A stretch of DNA of 64,000 nucleotides from Pholiota molesta (lineage: Eukaryota; Basidiomycota; Agaricomycetes; Agaricales; Strophariaceae): positions 1-64,000 of the forward strand of contig JACGCK010000143.1 in assembly GCA_014925825.1 (NCBI GenBank), given 5' to 3'. Of this stretch, positions 37,001 through 48,484 are shown one piece after another. The first letter of the stretch is position 1. Every line of letters begins with the position of its first letter. The notes under the pieces were generated by a model, which did no database searches, had not been told where the DNA came from, and saw nothing but the letters and a program-made list of their open reading frames with translations. Made by a program: the position numbers and the translations under genes.

Positions 37001-37524
37001 CCCCGATCCTGGTGCTGCACATCAAGCGCTTCTGCTACGATACTGCTGTCGGCGGCGTCGTGAAGGTCGGTAAGCAGGTCCGGTTTGGGCCGGAGCTGGA
37101 GATCGGCGCTAGTACGTCTCTCTTTTATTCATTTGTTGGTGAAGGATCGACGGAGGCTGATGCGCTGTTTTTTTCGCGACAGATATTATGGTGCCTGCTG
37201 CGAAGAAGGCGCAGCCAGCGCGGTATAAGCTCTTTGGAGGTGCGTAACCTCTTCCGACTGCTTTCCCTTCGATCATCATCGCTTATCCATGTCGTGGATA
37301 TAGCCCTGTACCACCACGGCGTCTCGGCGTCGGGCGGCCATTACACGCTGGACGTCCTCCATCCGAACCGCTACCCGAACGTGAACCCGGGTGCGAAGCC
37401 GAGGGAGGGCTGGGTGCGCATCGACGACGACCTCGTGTCGGACGTCCGGCCGGAGGACGTGTTTGGCGCGGCGGAGCGCGATGATGCGCGGTGTGCGTAT
37501 TTGCTGTTCTACCGGAGGATATGA
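34082..37524 (+). CDS. UBP3: Ubiquitin carboxyl-terminal hydrolase, Ubp3/USP10 type
   Basis: Exons 34082-36318, 36381-36593, 36676-36801, 36871-37111, 37183-37239 and 37304-37524. The first 500 residues are disordered (Pro, His, Gln, Ser), with the conserved short motifs KKSWASLLRP and SSVVGFSIPA just before the catalytic part. Catalytic Cys box: GLVNSGNMCFANAVLQVL. Gln/Asp region: GGHQEDAEEFFGFYLDTL. His box: LYHHGVSASGGHYTLDVLHP, followed by VRIDDDLVSDV. ILVLHIKRFCY is also typical. A basic, Gly- and Glu-rich insert separates the boxes. Ubp3/USP10 removes ubiquitin from 40S ribosomal proteins and from trafficking and signalling proteins. The N-terminal frame does not run directly into the catalytic frame: a one-base change is needed near 35757-35775, and a pair of changes at C7 (35586-35592) and A6 (35648-35653) would restore a more natural sequence. 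Confidence 0.9.
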
Positions 37525-38028
37525 TTTTTTTCTTTCTTTCTTCTTCCCTTTTGATCGAGGGTTTCGTTTTCGCCTCTGTTTTGCGTGTTTTTGTCCTCTC
37601 TTTTTCTGTTGCCGTTGCGTTGCTGGTTAAATGGAGTGCGTTTTGTGGTAGTGTAGAGCGGCTGGTTGTGCTGGTTTGTTGTTTTAGTGTAGGCTATACC
37701 AAGAAACATTTGCATAAAATAAAAATTCTACTCTATTCTTTTCAATCCGCTCTTCTCGAAGTGAACCCTTCATGACTCATCTCGCCTATAACCTATCCTC
37801 AATGACACACTAGCCTACGTTTTCATGTGTTTCGCATTAGATGTTGTGCGCGCCGACGGTCAAGGACTCAGCCAAGAGTCTAAGACGCAAGTGATGGCGG
37901 CACCGAGATCAGGTGACTACGAGGAGACCCGAGATGTGATAAAATAAAAATCCTACACTGAACTCTTACAAGCTCATATACTTACATTATCTCAAGTACC
38001 ATCTACTCTCTACATCTTGCCAAAGAAC
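37525..38028. other. Short intergenic region between UBP3 and HEL2
   Basis: Only about 500 bp separate the UBP3 stop from the HEL2 start, both genes on the plus strand. It holds the UBP3 3' UTR (T-rich at 37525-37620) and the HEL2 promoter. Confidence 0.55.
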
Positions 38029-40705
38029 ATGTCTGCAGAAGTCGCCACCCAGAACCAAAACCGCGCGTCCGGACCCGGGAAGAAGGGGAACTCAAACAGG
38101 CCACCTCGGGGCGGCAATCGAGGATCTAATCGCACTGCGCGCCCAGGGCCGCAGGTGGCACCCCCCAAGCGAACGACGCCAAGCGCAGCAACGACACCGG
38201 TGCGCCTGCTGCTGCTGCGGAGCCTGCGTCCGCTGCGACCCGCCAGCCGATCGCCGCCGCTGCGCCGCTCTCGGACGCGGGCGAGGAGGTGTGCTGGATC
38301 TGCGCGGAGCCCGTCAAGTACTATTCGGTGTCCGAGTGCAACCACCGGACGTGCCACGTCTGTGCGCTGCGCCTGCGGGCGCTGTACAAGAAGACGCAGT
38401 GCACGTTCTGCAAGGTGCGTGGAGGTGGGCCCCCGTGGCAATGGTATCCGTCCGGAGCTGACGCTGACGGCACGGATGTTGGGGTTCGGTTAGGTCCCGC
38501 AGACCCACGTCATATTCACGACGTCGACGGACGCGCTGTATGAGTCGTATACGCCGGAGGCCATCCCGTTCAAGGACGCGAAGTTGGCGATATCGTTCGA
38601 GACGGAGGAGATGATGGAGGAGACGCTGATTCTGCTGCGATTCAACTGTCCGGATCCCGAGTGCGACTACATCGCAAACGGCTGGAGTGATCTAAGGCTT
38701 CACGTACGTGGAATGCACGGGAAACTCATGTGGTACGTTCGCTCTATATTCGCTGGCCATCTCATTAGCTTATCCGACATCGACGCAGCGACTTGTGTAT
38801 TCGACACAAGAAAGTATTTTCCCATGAGCACAGTTTATACTCTCCAGCGATGCTTGCTGCCCATCTGCCATCGACTACTCAAGCCCAACGATCGGGCAAA
38901 AGCGCGGTGAAAGAGACCCCGGCTGGCGGCGTGCACCCCTTGTGCGCATTCTGCCACGAGTGTTTCTTCAGCGACGACGAGCTGTACGCCCACATGCGCG
39001 AAAACCACGAAGAATGCTTCATCTGCAAACGAAACGAGGTCCGAGATCAATATTTCCAAAACTACGAGAGCCTTGTGAGTTATATTCGCCCATTCAACGG
39101 AATTTAAACTGAGGATATTCTTTTATCTCAGGAACGACACTTCAATACTGTTCATCAGCCTTGCACGCACCCGGATTGCTTAGCACAAAAATTCGTAGTC
39201 TTCAACACCCCGCTCGACCTCAAGGCACATATCGTCGAAGTGCATGGCGGCGACATGAGCTCGAGAGACAAGAAAGATGCACGGCGGATCCAGGCCGATT
39301 TCGTGTTCGAAGAAGTCGGCTACGGCGGTCGCCACGGACGCGGAGGCCGCGACAGAGACAGAGACCGGGATCGAGACAGGGAGCGCACCCGTGAGCCGCC
39401 GCCGCATCAGCCTGCGCCTCCGCCTCCGCCTCAGCAGCAGCCAGCCGCTACTTCGCGTCCTACTCCACCTCCAGGAGGCCGAAGGCGAGAAGGCTTTGGA
39501 GGGGCGTTAACGACGGATTCTGGACCGGCGGCGGCGTCTTCTAACGCTGGCCGCGGGACACGACCTCCTTCTCCTCAGCCTGCGACCGATATTGACCCAG
39601 AAACTGCGCAGTATGTTGAGCTTCTAATTTATTTGGCCAGATTCTTATTCGTATCTCGTTATTAGGAGACATGCTGCGTTCCTTGCGCGCCTTCAGTCTC
39701 TAGCGCCTAATCCTACTGCGGCCGTTCCTGCAGTGAAAGCTGCGACACGTAGTTACAGACATTCGGAATCGAGCGCTCGCGATCTGATTCAAATCATCTG
39801 GAACGTCATGGACACCAGCTTGGAGTCAACAGCGAGCATTGTCAACGCCTTTGTCGATCTCGTGGATGAGGAAGAAAAGAAGCAAGACTTGCTTGCATCC
39901 TGGAAAGGGTTTGCCATCGAGGTCCGTTTTCCTGCCATATTTTTCTCCGCTCTAGCGCAACTAACACCATCCCATTCTATAGCAACGCCGCCAATTCCCA
40001 GACCTCGTACCCACCGCCATAGGCTCAGGCTACGCCGGCATCACCTCCGGGCGCGTGCTCAACGCCAAACACTCGACCGCCACGCGATCGTCGCAGAACC
40101 AGCAGGTCTGGAACCGCGTCGAGATGGCCGCGAGCTCTTCGTCCGCCGCGCCCGCGCTCCCCCCGCCCCGGCCCGCCGTCGAGCGCTTCCCCGTCCTCGG
40201 CCGCGCGTCTCCTGCACTGCAGCACCACCCGGCCCCGCCGCCGCCCGCCGTCGCGCAGAGCTTCCGCGGCACCGGCGGCCCGCGCAGCACGCCGTGGTCC
40301 GGGAGCTCCATGACCCCGCCCGCGCTGCGCACGCAGCAGCAGCCCGTCGTCGCGGCGCCCGTAGTACGCAAGGCGGCGGCGGGCGGGAAGCAGGCGCCGC
40401 CGCCGAAGCTGTCGAGCGCGCTGTTCCCGGAGCTGCCGTCGTCCGCGGGCGCGCGGTCGAAGCTGCAGGTGAGCGGGAACGTGTCGCTGAGGAATATCCT
40501 GGGGACGGGCGGCGCGCCTGCGGTGGCGGCGTGGAGCGCGGGGCCGTCGGGGTCAGGTAGTGGGACGTCGTCGTCGCAGGCGGCGGCGGCAGAGCCAGAT
40601 GCGGAGGCGGATGTGGCGGCGGCGCCTGCTGGGAATGGGAAGGGGAAGAAGGCGAAGGGGAAGCAGAAGCAGACTCTGTTTACTTTGGGTTCGTTCCCGA
40701 CGTAA
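38029..40705 (+). CDS. HEL2: RING E3 ubiquitin ligase Hel2/ZNF598 (stalled-ribosome sensor)
   Basis: Exons 38029-38414, 38494-38732, 38789-39074, 39132-39610, 39666-39921 and 39983-40705. The RING finger is CWICAEPVKYYSVSECNHRT followed by CHVCALRLRALYK and CTFCK. Then come the C2H2-type fingers of the family: CPDPECDYIANGWSDLRLHV, CDLCIRHKKVFS, CAFCHECFFSDDELYAHMRENH-C..C, and HQPCTHPDC...LKAHIVEVHG. The C terminus is Pro/Ala-rich and ends in a Lys-rich stretch. Hel2 detects collided ribosomes and ubiquitylates 40S proteins to start ribosome quality control. N-terminal residues (MSAEVATQNQNR to QVAPP) are one frame away from the RING frame; the change falls at C6 (38161-38166). A 29-nt intron (from GTGGCA) would also fit but is very short. 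Confidence 0.93.
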
Positions 40706-41087
40706 GGTTGGATTGATTAGTGTGGTTTCTTGTACATGGCTCGCCCAATTTATTGCTTTGAATGTCTGCGCTGGGTGATATTCAAAGAATAGAATTTACC
40801 ATCATTCATTTCTCCGTCTTTCACGAGGCCTGAACGTTGGGCCCGAAGGCTTTTCAATAGTCAGAAATTAGAATTGAAGAAACTGCTTTGCGTCGAGTCT
40901 CACACTGGCCTCCCCATTAACGCAATACACACATTTTGAAGAATCTGGCGGAATGGGCGTTTTGCCGTTTGCTTGTTGATGAAGGTTTACAAGATGAAAA
41001 AGAAATTATTCCTCGATCTCCTCGAGGTTCAAGAATCAACAGCCTCCTGCAACTTTGAAAGTCGTTGCGGTCGAAGGACAAAAAAAT
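40706..41087. other. Intergenic between HEL2 and tRNA-Leu
   Basis: HEL2 3' UTR; no gene seen. Confidence 0.5.
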
Positions 41088-41203
41088 TGACAAGAGTGGG
41101 ACTTGAACCCACGCCACATTACTGTGATGAGAATGCGCTGTTGCCTGCTCAAAGCAGGAAGCTAAGCTTGAGTCACACGCCTTAACCGCTCGGCCATCTT
41201 GCC
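41088..41203 (-). tRNA. tRNA-Leu (anticodon CAA) with a 38-nt intron
   Basis: Read on the minus strand, the acceptor stem GGCAAGA pairs with TCTTGTC (one G-T), the T arm is GTGGG-TTCAAGT-CCCAC, and the D arm GGCCGAGCGGTTAAGGC and long variable arm are those of a class II tRNA. The anticodon stem is TGTGA with TCACA, and the loop CT-CAA-G is followed by a 38-nt intron (41129-41166) and then A. The anticodon CAA reads leucine TTG. Introns in tRNA-Leu(CAA) are common in eukaryotes. Confidence 0.92.
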
Positions 41204-42058
41204 TTGAATACCTTTACAATTCTATCTGAATACAGTGCCACAGTGTTTGCTTATTTCGCAGGCCGCGGCCAAACAACGCGTTATCTGCATGTCCGTTTGT
41301 TCCGTTCCGTTCAACTCTTGTGCCTTTCTTTGTTTTCTGACAAGACCGATCAGCTTGGTGCAGATACGGCAAACATTTTCGACAAAGACATCAGTCATGG
41401 TATATCAATATGCTCGGAAAGATAAATTATATTATCGCAAGATCTCATCGCTCAAATCAAGCTCAAATGCAAGAATAGCGCTGAACCACCGTCAAATGGT
41501 ACGTGGCTGCTTGCGTTCTGAAAGCCTGCTTCTTTGACTCATTGTACCCCAACTTTCCAACTACAGGCCCATGGGATCCGTGGCATCAGAGTGACTGCCC
41601 AACGCGTCTAGAATGCGACGGCTCAGAGCTCGACAATTTCATATCATCATCACTGCGCCTCGAGCCCAGTCAACGAGCACGTACCAGGAGTACCATTATT
41701 GCTCTCTCTTTTCCCCCCATGCCCGGACTCCCAGTGGGCATGATGATCAGAGCTCGCCTCGAGGCTGTCAGTGTCAAGCCCACTCACGCGTCACATAATT
41801 TAAATCATCACCCAGAGGGCGACCCGCGGGCCTTGTGCGAGCCACCAGCGTTTCCTTGTTCTTTTTAAAAATCCGCCACGCGCTAGCATGGTTGCTGCTG
41901 CGTGCTGGGCCGCTGCCACCCACACTTCCCTTCCTTCCCTTTCTGCCAGTCACCAGCAGTCACCCCCCGTCCGCACGAAAAGGCTGTGTTGTTGGCATTG
42001 CGTTGTCGCCTGCCCGTGCCAGAGCCAGACGCGTCTGCACCGACCACCCGCCCCAAAC
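41204..42058. other. Intergenic, no supported gene
   Basis: Open frames at 41204-41868 have no domain. The last 200 bp are C-rich and probably promoter of the next gene. Confidence 0.5.
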
Positions 42059-42955
42059 ATGGCCATGTCTCACTTCCCGTCTCTTGTTGCGATCACCCAC
42101 GTTCGGACTACTAGTACCGCTTCGGCGAGAGGCGCCTCCCATCAGTACACGATTATCGCCGACGGAATGTTCTCGTCTCGTGGCCATGGCGTATCTAAGA
42201 TATCCAAGAGGCAAGCAGGCTTCCCCACCGCTTCCTCCAGCACTCTGAATAACCATCCATCCTAACTTGTGTGCTCTCCCAGAAAGCCCTCGTCACTCTC
42301 GCCCAACGCACCCCCCCGTATCAGCACCGCCAAATTAGCGCTGGCGTCAGAGCCCGCTGGCCTCGTCGCGCCTCCTGGCCCGGGCACGCCGACACACCGC
42401 CGGATCGTCCGCAGGAAGCTGGGTCTGGCGGTCTCGGGCATGCGGGCGATGTCAGACACCCCGCAGCCCCCCGACGGCGATGTACACGGCGATGCGGACG
42501 TCGACGCCTCGGCCACGGCCGACTCGGACGACGAGAGCACCCTCGTAGGCGCTGACCACAGCACGCACACCGAGGTGGAAATACCGTGGCCGAAGGCGCT
42601 GGGCGAGCCGGGGCTGGGGCTGACGCAGAGGAGCGTATGTCAGCCTCCACACATGGTCTCGCGGAAGATCATGGAACATATCGCTGAGTTCTCGCATCAT
42701 GAGGAGGATCCAGATCCAGATCGGAAAGACGACGACGACGCCGGAGTAGCAACTGATCCTGTCGCCAAAGCGTCCAAGTCTGTCCCCTTTGTACCCTGGA
42801 GCCTTGGACATACGCACAACCCAGACTACGAGATCTGCGTCGAGGCACGGACGATCGTGTACCATACAGAGCTCAGCCCTCCGCCGTGGCATCGTCAGCG
42901 GCGGATGGCGAACGCATTCGTGTTCGAGGAGGACGTCCCTTCCAGTTCGTCGTGA
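42059..42955 (+). CDS. Hypothetical protein with a GC-AG intron
   Basis: Two exons, 42059-42210 and 42283-42955; 274 residues. The intron starts GCAAGC after AAG-AG, has a branch-like CCTAACT 24 bp before the acceptor, and ends CCCAG. A GT donor that would keep the frame is not present, so this is a GC-AG intron. The protein begins MAMSHFPSLVAITHVRTTST, then a basic stretch (HRRIVRRKLGL), two acidic tracts (about residues 120-150 and 200-215) and an aromatic C-terminal region (KSVPFVPWSLGHTHNPDYEI, then PPPWHRQRRMANAFVFEED). No domain recognised; the conserved-looking C-terminal block may be the functional part. Confidence 0.7.
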
Positions 42956-43441
42956 CAGTTGGGTGCCATCTCAAAAACTCCTGCCTCATCTTTCTTGGTC
43001 GTCTATTTCTGCCGCAATGCGAACATCAACAGCGGCGCTTTGTTTCTTTTCTTGTGGTATTCCTGCTTCATTCTCTTCTAATTAATTTACAGGGGCACAA
43101 ACAGATAATCATATATCTGCTTAATCATGTAGAACTTAATGTATTTCTCTGGATGTATTTGGGATGTATGTAAACTATTGTACTTATAGTATCCTATCAC
43201 ACCGTCATAGTATCCCACATCAATCATGTATTTCTTGCTACCTCTCCGCGGGCGTAATGACAAAGCAGGAGATCAAAATTCGACGATTCTTACTAGCTAG
43301 ACATACAGATAACAAGAAACTCGGGGCAGCAAATCTCCCTCTTTTTGCAGAGGACATATGCACTGTGCATGCAAGAGCTACCTACTCATCCCACAACAAA
43401 AAAACCTAGGGCATGCACGGTTGATTCATGCTCCTCCTCCC
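42956..43441. other. Convergent intergenic region between the hypothetical gene and SCD6
   Basis: The two genes point towards each other, so this is 3' UTR on both sides; AT-rich, no gene. Confidence 0.5.
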
Positions 43442-44943
43442 TCATCCGCGCGCCTGGGCCTGGACGGCAGGCGCACCAGTCGCACCCCCACGACCGCCGC
43501 CTCCACCCCGACGCGGCCGCCCTCCGCGCCTGCCATACCCGCCCCAGCCGCTGACATACCCCCCAGGGCCCAACAGCCCGACACCCCCCGGCTCGCCGAA
43601 CGTCGCCACGTTCTTCTCCCGCTCCTCCTCGCGCCTGTTCCGGCCCGCGCCCCCTGGCCCGCCGCCGCCCCGTCGCCCACGGTAGTTGCCCTGGTGGCCG
43701 CCGCCACCGCCGCCGCCGTGCTGCTGGTGCTGCGGCGCGCCCGTCGCCGAGGACAGCGAGTCGAAGAACGACTTCTGCGGGTTGTACGCGGGCGCTGCGG
43801 CCTCCTTCTCCGCCGGCGCCGCCGCCGCAGCGGACTCCGAGCCCGACGTCGCGGTGCCGTCCTCCGTCGCCTCGCGCGCCGCGCCCGCGGGCGAGTGCGC
43901 GGCCTTGTCGAACCTGGCGTTGCTGCCCTCGAAGTCGAAGTCCGTCGTGGGCACCTTGAGCTGCGTCTCGCCATGGCGGCCGCCGCCGCGGCGCCCACCG
44001 CGGGGTGCGTGCGCGGGCGCACCGCCGCCGTTGACGCGCAGGTCGCCGAGCGCGCGCTCGACGGTCTCGAGCGAGGCGGCGGCGGAGTGCAGGGGGTTGG
44101 GGCGGCGGTTGTTAGGCGCGGGGCCGCCGCGGTTGGCGGCCTGCTGCGGTTGGGCGGATGGCTGTTGTTGTTGTACCGCGGGCATTGGCTGGCCTTGTTG
44201 GAGGTAGGGTTGAGGAGGAAGAGTGGAAGGAACGGGGGCAGCGCCGCCCGGAATTGGTGTACCGGCGGGATAAGGAGGGTATGCGGGTTTGGGCATTGGT
44301 GCAGATGCCTGGGATAGAAATCAGTCAGTGGCCTGGATTTTCAAAACGTTGGAACAGAATCAGAAGGAAGGCAACGGAAAGATCCACATGGGGTTTTGCG
44401 CTCTCGGATATGTTTGTAATTTTTACATCCGTGATACTTCATCATATGCAAAGAAACAAAAGGATGAGGACGTACCCCAAGGACAGCAGGATCATCGTGC
44501 ACACTAGGACCTGGCGTCGTCGCTGGCTCGTCTACCGCAAGATCCTTGACTTCGGAAGCTCGGAAGATGATATACGCATACGGATCCTGCACTGGTGCAA
44601 TGAACTGGTTTGGGGGCCTGTACTCGTCATTGACGCTTAGTTCCTTGCTCATGATCAGAAGGCGAATGCGGAGTAACTCACCGCCGTGATTCAGTTCCCA
44701 TAGAGTACACTAGTCGATAACTATCAGTATAAGGAGTAAAAGTGACGATGAAAGCGATGCTCACCATTCGAAAGCTGGATAGTCGAGGCCTGCGGGTCGA
44801 TGCCCGCCAGAATACCTCGGTAACGAACATCTGAATGCGAAATGAGAGATATTGGCTTCCTGTGAGATACATGTTAGTTCCCAGTGGTCGCTGAAGGCCC
44901 TATGTTGCGAGAGACAGGCATACCCAATGAAACTGAGCGCCAT
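43442..44943 (-). CDS. SCD6: P-body / translation repressor protein Scd6/LSM14
   Basis: Five exons, 44924-44943, 44765-44859, 44682-44709, 44476-44635 and 43442-44308; 389 residues. The N-terminal LSm domain starts MALSFIGKPISLISHSDVRY and continues RGILAGIDPQASTIQLSN, VYSMGTE, YAYIIFRASEVKDLAV. After a Pro/Gln linker comes the DFDF motif (TTDFDFEGSNARFDK), the FFD box (YNPQKSFFDSLS) and the TFG box (NVATFGEPGG), with RGG-rich segments around them. This is the full LSM14 layout. The protein binds the helicase Dhh1, decapping factors and eIF4G and represses translation. The 20-nt first exon encodes only MALSFIG. That exon and its 5' flank were copied to about 47,883, next to a DUF6533 gene. 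Confidence 0.95.
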
Positions 44944-45238
44944 TAGAAAGTGTAGAGATTGAGGTAAGGAGGAAGAAGCTCAGGCGCGTGTTGACGTGTT
45001 TGCGCATTGCTTCAATTCAAGCTCCGACAGCACTCCCAAAAGAGGCGAAGTTGGTCCATCTTCGCTTGTAACTCGCAAATAAAATCCCTTTCAGAAATGC
45101 AAAGACATTAGTTGATTCGTAAAACAAAACAATAGACATGCACATAAACAACAGATAAGTATATACTTTAGCTTGAAGGGTCGTAAAAAGAGCAATGCGA
45201 GTGTGGGGTTGTCTAAAAACCTACGATTTTAGAATCGT
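44944..45238. other. SCD6 5' flank, also 3' flank of DUF6533 copy A
   Basis: This segment separates SCD6 from the first DUF6533 gene and is part of the duplicated module: its sequence (aagagcaatgcga, ctacgatttt) recurs at about 48,280-48,420, and a partial match (ggatatgcacgtaaata) occurs near 52,060. Confidence 0.55.
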
Positions 45239-47121
45239 TTAGCTGTCTACGGCGGAAGATGCGATAAGTTTGGATCTGATAGGATCTGATAATAGTGTAG
45301 TAGGTAGGTGGAGGCTGGTTCGATTGCTTTCGGAGTCCATTAAAGTATCCACACGAATACTAAACTCCTGATCATATGGTTCGTAATACGACTCTCGCAG
45401 ATTTAGGATGAGTCGCGATCCAAAAATGGCGGATAGGATAACGGGAAAGAGGAGCGTTATATGCACTATGTCGTGCTAAATTAGAGGGGGAAAAAATGAC
45501 AGGTCTCGTCAATGAGATTCTAGTGAAAAAAGGACAGTATTTGCACATACCCTTAGTTTAGTTGCAGTCAGGAAAAAAACACTCAAGTTGAGAATGCCAA
45601 CTAAAGCAAAGCTATAAAAGACTATCAAGAAAAGTTATGTAGTGATAGAAAAATGCGCAACTCACATGATGGGGAAGATTATACTATCCCTGAGAAGAAT
45701 ATACAGCAAAGATGTTTCCCTATTGCTATTCCGATAATCCAAGAACATCCGGTGGTTTCCAACTGCGAGATAATACTTGATTCCGAGCGCCAATGCAAGA
45801 CCGCATATCAGGAGTTCAAATGAGACAATAGGAATCCAAACGACGAATTCCCATGATGTAATTTTCTCTTTTGCGCAGAAGCCAACAGGGGCCTCACCGT
45901 ATACATCTGGCACCAATCTATTTAGGACTCAGAGGGATTATTTACATCGACAAAAACTCACCTGCAGTGTTCACATTTGAGCCGTCAAGCCATCCCACCA
46001 ATTGGATAATCGGGACGGAGAGCAGTTCGGTCGCGAAGGCAGCGATGAGGATTCGCAAAATTTTCTGATCATGTGTGTACATGCTTGAAACACGATATAT
46101 CATGATGCCTGCGACAATATCAGAATTTAACGGACGAGAAATGATGTAAAGGGTGAATTTTACCATGCATTGCGAAGATCGTCACAGCTGCCAGAGGCCC
46201 ACTAATTTTGTTGAAAGCATCGCCTTAATCAATCGTGCCCAGCACTTTCATAAGCGAGTGTTAAGATATTAAAAGTGATTAAAAGATGGCTTACAACTAG
46301 AGGGTAGATAAAATAATTAAGCATATGCTTTCTTCAGAATGCTTATGTGCTTACCTGGCTCTCTTATGGTACACCAGAAACGATCGGTTAAAGAACGCGA
46401 TATCAGGAGACATCAAGGTATCACATCAAAATATAAATCTAACCTCTGTAGAGTCCCTCAGAAGATTATTTATGAAGACTGGATAGCGTTCTTAATTGGA
46501 TGGCGCGAGATGCAAAATAAGAGGCGCACATGAGGCCGTATAGCTATATGAATCTCTGGTAAACGTCCCAGGACGAGCGGTGCCACAAGTGAGAACATAC
46601 ATTTGCAAGCCAAGGCCAACATATCGGTTCTGATCGTTCGCAAAACGAGGTAGTGAATATTTTATCATATGCGCGGGAACCTCACGCTTACTATCAAGAA
46701 TAGACCTTGAGGAATTTTCCATTTTGGCCGGTTCTAAAGTCCAAATCAGCTACTGTGTAAATCTTGCGACGTCTTCTGAGGTACTTGCCCAAATGATCTC
46801 AATCTATGGAACAGAATAAATATTAGTCCCATCTATGCCAGTAATATGATAGAAAATTTCGAACCTCGACGTCAAGTGTAGTTACTATGGTGGTGGAGAT
46901 ATTCCATTCACCGATTTAGCATAGGCTTTACTCAACCAAGATCTAAGAACACGCACGATGATCGTAGATCATACATGTAGCGCCAGCGACTAATAGAAAT
47001 ATACATAAAATAAATTTGTTCAGCGTTGGTTAGCTGAATAATTGACTGAGACCAACTTACGCGCGAGATATGATAGAACAGTATCCCCAGGGAATAGCAC
47101 CTGATTAACTTGAGCGTCCAT
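45239..47121 (-). CDS. DUF6533-type seven-helix membrane protein, copy A
   Basis: The start is MDAQVNQVLFPGDTVLSYLA at 47121. The following short exons encode a first helix and the DUF6533 core (YDH..T.D.E.E..W, then a basic PKWQIPQFLF-type segment and NRYVGLGLQMY). Later exons carry RVSSMYTHDQKILRILIAAF, FCAKEKITSWEFVVWIPIVS, FELLICGLALALGIKYY and ILLRDSIIFP. The final exon has LSAIFGSRLILNLRESYYE and a polar tail ending AVDS. At least 10 small exons; not all borders were fixed. The family is large in agaricomycetes and resembles serpentine receptors; no ligand or function is known. Copies B and C lie downstream in the same orientation. Confidence 0.7.
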
Positions 47122-47882
47122 TTTCGTCCCAGTTTAAGCAAAGTTTAAGCAGATTCCTTCAGCCTTGGCTGGTAATTGAGCCCTCAGAGATAGTGGCGGC
47201 TCTCCGCCGCCAGCAAGGAAGAGAGACAGTTATGTAGATGGCGGTAGCGGTTCAACAGAGATGGTGGTTGGATGGCAGACCTCAATTCGATGCGACCCTG
47301 CTAAGTATATACTAGGAACGGGGCCGAATTTCCATGCTTCCGACAGCTTCCGTCTAAGTAAATGGCAACGGCTTATGTATCAGATAACGCTGCCAATTTA
47401 GCGCCAGTAATGTTACTACTTATGTCCTCGGGAAGTAGAGATTCCCGAGGCCATAGTAGAGTAACAAAGTAAAAGCCAAAACTTGAAGCAGAAGCAGAAG
47501 AAATCGAGCCAGACCTGGTAATTTCTTGGCTATGTATAATCTTGAAAACGCGCTTCTATCCAGATCCCGAATGTGCAGGTACTTAACCACATCGATATCA
47601 GATAAATAGCGAACGCTGAAGGTGGTTGCCGAAGACAAGATTTTTTATTGACCGTTCAAACGTTCACTATTCACGTGTGTTGGTCCCATATGTTCATTAA
47701 TATTGGATCATGATTCGACTGAATTGGATCCATTATTCATGATCAAGACTCAAGTTGCTGCTGCGAGCCTGCAGACGCCCAGAGAAGCCCGCCCAGGTGA
47801 TGTCGTACTTTTTTGGTTGGGTTGGTCGCTGCTGGTCGAGCAGAAACCAAGCCAGGCACCATCATATGTAAGGTTGGCTCAT

Positions 47883-47966
47883 CCAATGATACTGAGCGCC
47901 ATTGGAAAGTGTAGAGATTGAGTGAGGTAAGGAGGAAGAAGCTCAGGCGCATGTCAATGTGTTTTT
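47883..47966 (-). pseudogene. Orphan copy of the SCD6 first exon and 5' flank
   Basis: Near-identical to 44,924-45,005: the minus strand reads ATGGCGCTCAGTATCATTGG (MALSIIG instead of MALSFIG) and continues into the same upstream flank (tctaatttc-like and agcttcttcctccttacctca). The splice donor is lost: where SCD6 has GGGTATGCC this copy has GGATGAGCC, which gives an immediate stop. No SCD6 exon 2 follows, so it cannot make an LSm domain. Confidence 0.8.
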
Positions 47967-48484
47967 CTGCTTGATATCGCGTCTGGAGAGCTGATCAAGA
48001 GCTGATGTATAGGTCTGATGAGAGCTGATGCATGATGTGGCGCGAGATAGGTATTTGATGCGTACCAGCTAGTACCCGGTAGTACGACGGTTGCGCACTT
48101 ACCGCTGGACAGCAGGAAGCAGTGAAGTTGTGTGATGTGGAGTGCTAAAGTAAAACAAAATGCGAGGATCAATGAGAATCTACTTAGCAAACTAGGAAAG
48201 CATTGACTTTAACAGAGAAGACGCACCCATAGGTACGCTAGTCCGGATAAAAAGATTTTAGAAAAATTGGAAAACAATGGATATGCACATAAATGACCGA
48301 TAAATATATACATCAGTGTCCGAAAGCATGCTAAATGATTGCAAAGAGGTTGCAAAAAGAGCAATGCAAATGTGGCCTCGGCTAAAACCTACGATTTTGA
48401 AATCGTTAACTCCCCTTGTATGTACAAGTACCTCTCCTCTGAATAAACTTTCGATGAGGGACTGATTCTAGGAGCCTGAGCTGT
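47967..48484. repeat. Duplicated SCD6/DUF6533 intergenic segment
   Basis: The right part (48,270-48,480) matches the spacer between SCD6 and DUF6533 copy A, placing the orphan SCD6 exon and copy B in the same relative order as the original pair. Confidence 0.6.

Noticed and set aside
38125..38189. A 29-nt intron joining the HEL2 N terminus to the RING frame
   Set aside because: GTGGCA..CCAAG fits in phase but is far shorter than any other intron here; a one-base error at C6 is preferred, though not proven.
43358..44317. 319-codon plus-strand frame
   Set aside because: Antisense to the large SCD6 exon, whose LSM14 motifs are unambiguous.
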